29,143 nt of DNA. It comes from Chloroflexota bacterium. GTDB lineage: Bacteria; Chloroflexota; Anaerolineae; B4-G1. The stretch lies in contig JAAEPW010001387.1 in assembly GCA_024232355.1 (NCBI GenBank), positions 1 to 29,143 of the forward strand, read 5' to 3'. How positions within the stretch are numbered: position 1 is the stretch's first letter; each line of letters begins with the position of its first letter. The notes below the pieces were generated by a model. The model saw only the letters and a list, made by a program, of their open reading frames with translations, ran no database searches and was not told the origin of the DNA. The position numbers and the translations under genes were made by a program. This document shows, in pieces, positions 22,112-29,143 of this stretch.

Positions 22112-24541
22112 TTATCTCCTTTCGATAACGGCCACCGGATCAAGCCGGGACAGCGTCCACGCGACGGTTCCCGCGCTTGCGGCTACGACGGCGGCCGGGA
22201 TAGGCAGCGTGAACAGCCAGGGCCATAGATTGTACAGATTGATGCTCAGGCCCATCGGCGCGTAGACGTTGGCCTGAAAATACAGCAGGCTGGCTACACA
22301 GACCGCGGCGCCCACGATCCAGGCCGCGCTCACCACGCTCGCGCTTTCACGCAGAATGCGCCAGACGAGCCGGGGGCGGCTGTATCCCATCGCGTGCAGG
22401 ATGCCGAATTCACCGCGCCGTTGGGTGAGTCCTATGTATTGCAGCACGGCGAGCGCGGCAGCGGCAGCGCCCGCGAGGATGATCTGGGCCACAGCAATGA
22501 ATAGATACATGTCGCGTTCGATCTTGCGCGCGAACTGGTACGTTGCATCAAAGGTCTCTACTGCTACTTGGGACGACTTGATGGTCTGCTCCAGCCAGGT
22601 CTCCATCTCAACCGCTCGCCCCGGCGATGGGACGACGAGAAAGTACGTGGGCAGGGCGGCGTATTGCTCGTGGGCCGCTACGTAGTCGTGGGTCGCGAAT
22701 CCGATCCACTGCGGCGCGTATGCATACGCTCGCTTGCGCTCAGCACGCGATGGTGCGTGGTCGGGTTCCAGAATGCCGGTTACGACCATCTCGGTGGGAA
22801 TACCGTCCCGGTCGTAGACCGGTTGGCCCACAGCGTCGCCCACGTTCAAGCTGCGGTTCTGCGCCAAGGCGTGGGATAGCACGATCTCGTTGCGCCGGTG
22901 ATCGGGTAGATTGCCCTCGCCGAGATGCACCCCGTAGACGTCCATCAAAATCTGCATATCGCCCTCGCGCACGGCGAAAATGGGCATACTAATATCGCCA
23001 AATATGGCTGACGACGCATTCACCATCAGACTCAACGGTTTGGCCGGGATGACGTGCGCACTGGTCGGGTGTGCACGGATCTGCGCTACGATCTCGGGAT
23101 CGACGGTGCCATTCACCTGAACCGGTGAGATGATGCTGGCATAACGCAAATAGCTGAAAAAGAGCGGCACGCCCCCGTCGATGTACGTGGCAATGACAAA
23201 GGCCGGAAGCGCCACCCCCAGCACCATCAGCGCCATCGCCGTGAACAGCAGCAGCCCCCGCCGACGATGGCGCGCGTAAAAAGTGATGAACGAAAGGGGA
23301 TTGGGCGATGAGCGCCTTGTTTCCCGCTTTCCGCTTTCTGTGTCCTCCACGCTGAGCTTGCCGCGCTCGATGATGGCGACGGCGTCCAGCCGGTTGAGCG
23401 TCCGGCGGGTCCCCAGGCCCGCAAAGGCGACCACCGCCAGGGGAATGGGGATGGTGAACAGGAACGGCGTGAGGCGGCTTGGGTTCAATGTTTCTCCCCG
23501 CGACGCAAACGTGGCGGCGTTGAGCCACATTGAGATCGCCATCGAGCACACCAGGCCCACACCCCAGCCAGCGGTCACGACCGCGGTTACTTCTAGCACC
23601 AGGCGGCGGATCAGACGACGCTTCTGGTTGCCCAGAGCGTGGAGCAGGCCAAGTTCCGACAGCCGCCGCGTGGTAGATATCTGGTTAATGACCGCGACGG
23701 CCAACGTGGCTGCGCCCGCGAGTAGAAAATCTGTGAATCCATAAAAGCCATAGCCAGCCGATTGCGCGACCGCCAAGACTTTATGCTCGCCCTCAAAGGT
23801 CTTGACGTCTACGCGCAGTGGTTTGTCTGCCTCTGTAGCGAGCGTCTCCAAAAAGCCATCCACGGCAGCCTTGCGGCCCTCACGGGGGATGACGAGCAAG
23901 CTGGACGGCCGCGGCCCATACAACTCGTGGCTGTCGAGATATTCGTGCGACACAAAAGCCACACGAGTGTCTGGGGCTGTGTCCGATGGAACGCTTTCCA
24001 AGATGCCGACCACCGCCAGCTCGGTCACAAATCCGGCGTAATAAACCTCGTCAGTCTCGCGGCTGACGGTATCGCCAAGCTGTAAGCCGAGGGGCTGCGC
24101 GATCTCGGCGGAGAGTACGATCTCTGCCGCACGTGGCTCGACGAGGCGGCCCGCTTTGAGGCGCAGGTTGCACGCTTTCATCACCACGGGCAGGTCGTTC
24201 TCCATCACCCCCAGCACCGGAAAGATGAGGGGAATGCCGGGCATTGGGACGCCGATTTCCACCCCGTTTTCCGGGATGGCGCGCGCGACGTCTGGGTGTG
24301 CTCGAATCTGGGCCGTTGTCGCTACGTCTAGCCCGTTTGGGGCGGATACTCGGGTCAGGTTGCTCAGGTAGTGGATGCTATAGTAGCCGTACGCTAAAAA
24401 ACTATCTGTCACGCCGATCATCGTGTGGACACCCAATGTCACCAAGGCAACCATGCTTATCAGCAGTAATGCACTGCGCTTGTGGCGGCGATAGTAGGTA
24501 AAGGGAGAGAGTGGATTCACGACGATTTCAGTATATCGCAT
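22112..24541 (-). CDS. Double MacB/FtsX-type ABC permease (paralogue 2)
   Basis: 809 residues with the same two-half plan as its neighbours (second half begins NPLSFITFYARHRRRG). ATG at 24541 follows the upstream stop by one base (TAG-T-ATG), with AGAAGG as a possible ribosome binding site. A GTG at 24520 would start the protein at VNPLSP, matching the MNPLSP start of its paralogues, but has a poorer site. FtsX-type motifs ELGLLHALGNQKRRL and EFGILHAMGYSRPRL are present in the two halves. The gene ends ...PVAVIERR, and those codons (GAA AGG AGA TAA) form the Shine-Dalgarno of paralogue 1. It is G+C-richer and more diverged in its extracellular parts than the others. Probably part of the same export complex, or one of several interchangeable permeases. 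Confidence 0.85.
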   Translation of the reverse strand: MRYTEIVVNPLSPFTYYRRHKRSALLLISMVALVTLGVHTMIGVTDSFLAYGYYSIHYLSNLTRVSAPNGLDVATTAQIRAHPDVARAIPENGVEIGVPMPGIPLIFPVLGVMENDLPVVMKACNLRLKAGRLVEPRAAEIVLSAEIAQPLGLQLGDTVSRETDEVYYAGFVTELAVVGILESVPSDTAPDTRVAFVSHEYLDSHELYGPRPSSLLVIPREGRKAAVDGFLETLATEADKPLRVDVKTFEGEHKVLAVAQSAGYGFYGFTDFLLAGAATLAVAVINQISTTRRLSELGLLHALGNQKRRLIRRLVLEVTAVVTAGWGVGLVCSMAISMWLNAATFASRGETLNPSRLTPFLFTIPIPLAVVAFAGLGTRRTLNRLDAVAIIERGKLSVEDTESGKRETRRSSPNPLSFITFYARHRRRGLLLFTAMALMVLGVALPAFVIATYIDGGVPLFFSYLRYASIISPVQVNGTVDPEIVAQIRAHPTSAHVIPAKPLSLMVNASSAIFGDISMPIFAVREGDMQILMDVYGVHLGEGNLPDHRRNEIVLSHALAQNRSLNVGDAVGQPVYDRDGIPTEMVVTGILEPDHAPSRAERKRAYAYAPQWIGFATHDYVAAHEQYAALPTYFLVVPSPGRAVEMETWLEQTIKSSQVAVETFDATYQFARKIERDMYLFIAVAQIILAGAAAAALAVLQYIGLTQRRGEFGILHAMGYSRPRLVWRILRESASVVSAAWIVGAAVCVASLLYFQANVYAPMGLSINLYNLWPWLFTLPIPAAVVAASAGTVAWTLSRLDPVAVIERR

Positions 24542-24542
24542 A

Positions 24543-26942
24543 CTATGCCCTTCTCTCCACGACAGTTATCGGATCGAGCCTGGATAGTACCCAGGCAACG
24601 GTGCCCGCGCTGGCCAAAATGACGGCCAATGGAATGGGGAACGTAAACAGCCAGGGGAGGGGGTCAAATATATTCAACGCAATCCCCTTGGGTGCAAAGA
24701 CCGTGAAATGAACAACGAGTAGGAAAAGCCCATATACTCCGGCACCGATCAACCAGGCGATTCCTACGATACTGGTGGTTTCCCTGACTGCGCGTAGGAC
24801 GAGCCACCTCCGGCTGCGACCGAGCGCATTCAAGACGCCAAACTCTTCGCGGCGCTGCGTGAATGAGACATAGTTCATAGTAGCCATCGCAATACCTGCG
24901 ATAACGACAACACTGATTTCAATGCCGGTCATAGTCGCAGTTCGCAAACGCATATCCTCTTCAAGTTCACTGATTTGGGTACCATATGTGATCACATGAG
25001 TCTGGGGAGAAGCGATATTTTCTTCCAGCCATACATCCAGTTCGGCTTTCTGGCCATCCACGGGGGCAATGAAAAAGTTCTCGATTTGCACAAACGCTTC
25101 TTCATAATTCTCCATAAACTCGTAGGACGCAAAGCCTAACCACATGTTTTTCGAAAGGATATCGCTGGTCTCAACTGGATCTATCTGCGAGTTCATAATG
25201 CCAACGATAACCATATCGGTGGGTTCAGTTGCGTAAAAAGAGCCGTGGACCCAGTATGGGATACCAATCGTATCGCCGACTTGAAACCCGTGATTTGCTG
25301 CAATAGCTTTTGTAATAACGAGTTCATTGGAACGAGCCTGTGGCAGGCGGCCCTCGAAAAGCTCCACCCCGAACAAATTCATCAAGTAAGGCATGTCTTG
25401 TTCCCGGATGCCATACACATCGGCATATCCTATGTCTCCCAATGGGATGGCCATCTCTATGCTTGAATTCCTGATAGGAATGACACGTTCGACCAGAGGA
25501 TTACTTCTGATTTGGGCCATCACGCCAGGGTCTACTGTGGAGGAACGATAAGACAAGACTTGACTCACATACTGCAAATACGCCATGCTGGGCTTGACAG
25601 CATCGAGCGTGGCTGTGGCCACAAAGGTTGGCAGCGTGATGATCAGTATCGCCAGGGCCGTGCTCACAAGAATCGTGATCCCCCGGCGCCGATGGCGCAG
25701 GTAAAAAGTAAAAGCCGAAATAGCCCCTGATCCAGCAAGTGTTTTTTGCTTCCCTTGAAGGAATTGTGCTTCGGTACTGAGTTTGCCGCGTTCGATGATT
25801 GATACAGGATCAAACTGATTCAAGACCCGAATAATTCTGATGGTCGACATAGATATGACAATCAATGGAACGGGAAGCACAAACCAAAAGGGGCTTGGGT
25901 TCCACAAATCCAGTTCCATCCCTTTGTCATAATAAAATCCGTTCTTTAACCAGAGCAGAATCCCAAAAGATACTCCAATCCCAGCGAGCCAACTCAACCC
26001 CGACATGACGGCTGTTTCCAAGGAGAGTCTGCGGATGAGGCGTTTCTTGTGATGCCCCAGTGCATTCAACATCCCAAGCTCTGACAAACGCTGAGTAACA
26101 TTGATTTGGTTGACGACACCCACGATGATAGCCGCGCCGAAAGCAACCACCACATTGATAAATCCAAAAGCAGCTAAAAGCCCAGCCCGATCTGTAGACC
26201 AAAGTTCCACTTCGCGCTCATAAGTATCTATCCAGGTCTGTTCCGGAGAAGATATCTCGGTTTCGAGGAATTGATTGAGGGCCGCCTGGTGTCCTTTTTT
26301 CGGAACAACTAGCATTCCTCTATCGATGCCTGGGGTATACAACTCGTGGCTGTCAAAGTATTCATAAGAAGCAAATCCTACACGGGCATTCAATCCTGTG
26401 GCTGTATCCGGATCAGCTTTGAGGATGCCAACCAGAACCATAGGCTCCTGAATGCCTGAAAACAATTTCAGATTTATGGACTCGTCAATCTGATCACCCA
26501 GTTCCAGCCCGATAGATCGGGCAACTTGTTCAGTGAGAACAAACTCATTGGTGCGCGGTGCGGGTAGGCGTCCATCTTTCAAACGCATCTCGTAATGCGT
26601 AATCAAGTACGACATATCTTGTTCAGGAATGCCCAGCAACATCACTCGATAGGCGATCGGCCAGGTGGGCTGACGAATCGCTCGGCCATTTTCGGGGATA
26701 ACGCGCTCTGTATTTTCGTCAAGCTGAATCTGCGAAATAACGCCGGGTTCAAAAGTGCCCTCAGTCGAAATAACAATGCTGACGTGCTTTAGATAGCTGA
26801 CCTCGGCGTTTATCAAGGAAGTCGAGTCCACGACCGCAATCATCACATAGACCAGCATCGTGGTAATGGTGATTAGGCTCAGAAGCAGCAACGCGCTCCC
26901 CTTGTGGCGCAGATAGTAGGTGATAGGTGACAAAGGGTTCAT
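24543..26942 (-). CDS. Double MacB/FtsX-type ABC permease (paralogue 3)
   Basis: 799 residues from ATG 26942 (MNPLSPITYYLRHKGSALLL). I choose this over the longer frame from 26999 because GAGGAGA lies 9 nt before it and because the MNPLSP start is shared with paralogue 1. Two halves with the usual single span, extracellular domain and three spans; motifs ELGMLNALGHHKKRL and EFGVLNALGRSRRWL. It is visibly more A/T-rich than its neighbours, so it may have diverged longer or been acquired separately. The C-terminus is PITVVERRA, one residue longer than the ERR ends of its paralogues, and its stop is one base before the ATG of paralogue 2. Confidence 0.85.
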   Translation of the reverse strand: MNPLSPITYYLRHKGSALLLLSLITITTMLVYVMIAVVDSTSLINAEVSYLKHVSIVISTEGTFEPGVISQIQLDENTERVIPENGRAIRQPTWPIAYRVMLLGIPEQDMSYLITHYEMRLKDGRLPAPRTNEFVLTEQVARSIGLELGDQIDESINLKLFSGIQEPMVLVGILKADPDTATGLNARVGFASYEYFDSHELYTPGIDRGMLVVPKKGHQAALNQFLETEISSPEQTWIDTYEREVELWSTDRAGLLAAFGFINVVVAFGAAIIVGVVNQINVTQRLSELGMLNALGHHKKRLIRRLSLETAVMSGLSWLAGIGVSFGILLWLKNGFYYDKGMELDLWNPSPFWFVLPVPLIVISMSTIRIIRVLNQFDPVSIIERGKLSTEAQFLQGKQKTLAGSGAISAFTFYLRHRRRGITILVSTALAILIITLPTFVATATLDAVKPSMAYLQYVSQVLSYRSSTVDPGVMAQIRSNPLVERVIPIRNSSIEMAIPLGDIGYADVYGIREQDMPYLMNLFGVELFEGRLPQARSNELVITKAIAANHGFQVGDTIGIPYWVHGSFYATEPTDMVIVGIMNSQIDPVETSDILSKNMWLGFASYEFMENYEEAFVQIENFFIAPVDGQKAELDVWLEENIASPQTHVITYGTQISELEEDMRLRTATMTGIEISVVVIAGIAMATMNYVSFTQRREEFGVLNALGRSRRWLVLRAVRETTSIVGIAWLIGAGVYGLFLLVVHFTVFAPKGIALNIFDPLPWLFTFPIPLAVILASAGTVAWVLSRLDPITVVERRA

Positions 26943-26946
26943 TTGG

Positions 26947-29143
26947 TTATCTCCTCTCGATGACGGCCACCGGATCGAGTTTGTGCAGCGTTCGCGCAAT
27001 CGTGCCGCCGCTCACCAGAACAACGGCCAGCGGAATCGGTACAGTGAACAGCCAGGGCGCAAGACTGTAAAAGTCCAGGTTCAGCCCCCTCGGCGTGTAG
27101 ACGAGCGCCTGAAAAATGACCAGGCCGAGCACACACGCCACAGCGCCAACCAACCAAGCCAGGCCGACCACGCTTATGGTTTCTTTCACAGTGCGAAAGA
27201 CGAGCCATGGGCGACTGCGTCCGATGGCGTTTAGGGTGCCAAACTCTTCTCGGCGCTGCGCGAAAAAGATGTAATTCAAAGCCGCCAAAGCTATCGCCGC
27301 GACGAGGACGATAATGCTCTCGATAGCCGCGAATAGCACCATGACCATTCGCATGAGACCCTCAAACTCTTCCCGCTCTGCATCGTAGGTGTACACCCTC
27401 GTTTGCGCCGAGGCCACGCTATCCTCCAGCCATGCGTCCAGTTCGCCCTTGCGCTCCGCCGCCGGCACGACGAGCATCTGGTGAGAGCGGGCCGTGGTGA
27501 GTTCGTGACTCTGCAAGTATTCGAGGGACGTAAATCCTAGCCATATATCGTCACGAGAAAGCAAGCCGACGATCACCATCTCGGTCGGGACGTCATCCAC
27601 GATCATGGGATTATCCTCGCCGTTCCTTTCTTCGACGGGGTGGCCAATCGCGTCCCCCACGTGCAGCCCGCGGTTCATCGCCGTGACCTTTGATATGACG
27701 ATCTCGTTGGAACGAGGGTTGGGCAGGCGGCCATCTACGATCTGTAGGTCAAACAGGTCCATCAATACCGGCAAATCGGTTTCAGAAACGCCATAGATGG
27801 TGACACCAGACCCCCCACCCGGCGGCACCAAGACCTGCACAGCCAGTGTCATTGTCTGGATCACGCGGGCGACGGCAGGATGGTTCCTGATCTGCGCCGC
27901 CACGCCAGGATCAACCTCCCCCCCTGCACGTGGCGCAACCTCGCCCACGTAACGCAGATAGCCATAATCGGGTTCCATCGCGTCGAGTGTTGCCAACATG
28001 AGAAACACAGGGAACGCGACTCCTAGGATCATCAGTGCCATGCTCACCACCAGCATGATCCCCCGGCGGCGATGGCGACGGTAAAAGGTTCGAGGTGACA
28101 ATGGTCTGGGCGTCGAACGTCTTGCCGTTTGCTTGCGCCCCTCACCCTCTGCACTGAGCTTGCCCCGCTCGATGATGGCCACAGCGTCCAAGCGGGCAAA
28201 TACTCGTTTGACGCTAAAAGCCGCAAAGGCGATCACCACTACCGGGACCGGGACGGCGAACCAGAATGGCATCAAGTTTGCCATATCCAGTTCCATTCCC
28301 CTGGCATAATACAGGCTAGACTTTAGCCCATATAGAGCGGCCCAAGAGAGCACCATACCAACTCCCCACCCGATCACAGTCACGACCGCCGTCTCTGACG
28401 TTATGCGCCTGATGATCCGATTCTTGTGATGGCCCACGGCGTGCAGCAGGCCAAGTTCGCCTATCCGATTTGTCAGGGCGATCCGGTTGATCACCCCGAC
28501 GACCAGTGCGACGACGACGGACACCAGGCAGTTCATGACGCCAAACATGATGTAAAATTCTCGCCGCGCCCACTCCACCAACTGGGTAACCTCTCGGTAG
28601 GTCTCTGTTTGCGTGCGCGCAGAAGCGACCGTCGTCTCCAAAAACTCATCTACTGCATCCTTGCGCCCCTCGCGGGCAGCGACCAGCAGGTTTGTCTGAT
28701 GGAGCGTGAACAACTCGTGCGTCTCCAGATACTCGTAGGAAGCCAGGCCCATCCGCACGCTGGGACCGGGATTGACAGCTGAATCGCCTTCCAGGATGCC
28801 CACCAACACCAAAGGGGCCGGAACACGCGCATAGTATATATCGTCGACCGAACGTTCGATCTCGTCGCCAAGCCTCAACCCCAACGCGCGCACCACCTCT
28901 TCCGAGAGCACGATCTCGTTGGTGCGCGGCTCGAACATTCGCCCTTCCTTCAGACGCACACCGGAGTGAGCCAGCAGGTATTGAGCGTTCTCCTGAGATA
29001 TCCCTATCAGGCGCAAACTGTCATTGCCGATCAACGATGGCGGTGAGATCAACAGGCCGTTAGTCGGAATCACACGCGCCACGTCCGGATGGGTCTCTAT
29101 CTGTGATGCAACGCCCGGTTCCAACGAACCACCACCAACCGGA
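26947..29143 (-). CDS. Double MacB/FtsX-type ABC permease (paralogue 4, 5' end outside window)
   Basis: The frame is open to the right edge (upstream codons read PVGGGSLEPGVASQI), so the start and first membrane span are missing; the TTG at 29124 is internal. What remains: the first extracellular domain (KEGRMFEPRTNEIVLSEEVV), FtsX element ELGLLHAVGHHKNRI, linker AVAIIERGKLSAEGEG, then a full second half (RPLSPRTFYRRHRRRGIMLV, EFGTLNAIGRSRPWL) ending PVAVIERR. The stop lies 4 nt before paralogue 3's ATG. As the most upstream gene in view, it, or genes beyond the edge, should carry the operon promoter and possibly the ATPase. Confidence 0.85.
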   Translation of the reverse strand, partial: PVGGGSLEPGVASQIETHPDVARVIPTNGLLISPPSLIGNDSLRLIGISQENAQYLLAHSGVRLKEGRMFEPRTNEIVLSEEVVRALGLRLGDEIERSVDDIYYARVPAPLVLVGILEGDSAVNPGPSVRMGLASYEYLETHELFTLHQTNLLVAAREGRKDAVDEFLETTVASARTQTETYREVTQLVEWARREFYIMFGVMNCLVSVVVALVVGVINRIALTNRIGELGLLHAVGHHKNRIIRRITSETAVVTVIGWGVGMVLSWAALYGLKSSLYYARGMELDMANLMPFWFAVPVPVVVIAFAAFSVKRVFARLDAVAIIERGKLSAEGEGRKQTARRSTPRPLSPRTFYRRHRRRGIMLVVSMALMILGVAFPVFLMLATLDAMEPDYGYLRYVGEVAPRAGGEVDPGVAAQIRNHPAVARVIQTMTLAVQVLVPPGGGSGVTIYGVSETDLPVLMDLFDLQIVDGRLPNPRSNEIVISKVTAMNRGLHVGDAIGHPVEERNGEDNPMIVDDVPTEMVIVGLLSRDDIWLGFTSLEYLQSHELTTARSHQMLVVPAAERKGELDAWLEDSVASAQTRVYTYDAEREEFEGLMRMVMVLFAAIESIIVLVAAIALAALNYIFFAQRREEFGTLNAIGRSRPWLVFRTVKETISVVGLAWLVGAVACVLGLVIFQALVYTPRGLNLDFYSLAPWLFTVPIPLAVVLVSGGTIARTLHKLDPVAVIERR

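Noticed and set aside
26942..26999. Extended N-terminus (19 codons) of permease paralogue 3
   Set aside because: It overlaps the end of paralogue 4 in another frame; the ATG at 26942 has a good ribosome binding site and matches the MNPLSP start of paralogue 1.
1..29143. CRISPR array, tRNA or rRNA genes
   Set aside because: No regularly spaced direct repeats and no recognisable tRNA or rRNA segments were seen on either strand.

Overview
The window looks like a chromosomal stretch of a filamentous-type Chloroflexota bacterium (Anaerolineae/Caldilineae-like). This is inferred from the many Pro-Thr 'PTPTP' linkers behind lipoprotein or signal-peptide N-termini, YkgJ/zinc-ribbon/BNR small genes, SpvB/RHS proteins with FN3 inserts, and 800-residue double FtsX permeases. 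No rRNA, tRNA or CRISPR array is visible.

Layout, left to right. (1) 308-1742, minus: a tightly coupled four-gene operon of short membrane proteins (109, 266, 54 and 46 aa). Two of these genes are too short for ordinary gene finders. A perfect 32-bp palindrome lies just upstream of the first gene. (2) 1934-2713, plus: a PIN-domain toxin-antitoxin pair with its own promoter, bracketed by two copies of a ~30-bp repeat, each next to a hairpin. (3) 3122-10153, minus: a very large SpvB/RHS polymorphic toxin followed by a small Imm32-like immunity gene. The toxin gene is damaged: an in-frame TAG splits it at 8654-8656, and its 5' end is replaced by the end of an insertion sequence. (4) 10137-12275: that insertion sequence, with a 554-aa DDE transposase, 17-bp perfect terminal inverted repeats and no visible target duplication, so the flanks have probably been rearranged. 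(5) 12315-15339, plus: a YkgJ-like cysteine-cluster gene (probably 5'-truncated), a double-zinc-ribbon/BNR membrane protein, a 59-aa membrane protein, and a large serine recombinase broken by two frameshifts.

(6) 15416-17884, minus: an HlyD-type lipoprotein adaptor, then a MarR regulator-nitroreductase operon with a clear sigma-70 promoter overlapped by an inverted repeat (probable autoregulation). (7) 18072-19718, plus: a lipoprotein with a TolB-like PD40 propeller. (8) 19736-29143, minus: four tandem paralogous permease genes, the last running off the window. Each is an internal duplication of a MacB/FtsX-type half, giving eight related half-units in a row with almost no intergenic space and no ATPase in view.

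Functionally, regions 3-5 read as a mobile/competition island in decay (toxin, immunity, IS, recombinase remnant). Regions 6-8 read as housekeeping envelope and export functions. The least explained item is the left-hand operon of single-span membrane proteins, whose gene sizes and topologies resemble filamentous-phage structural proteins but which has no visible Zot/pI ATPase or replication gene.
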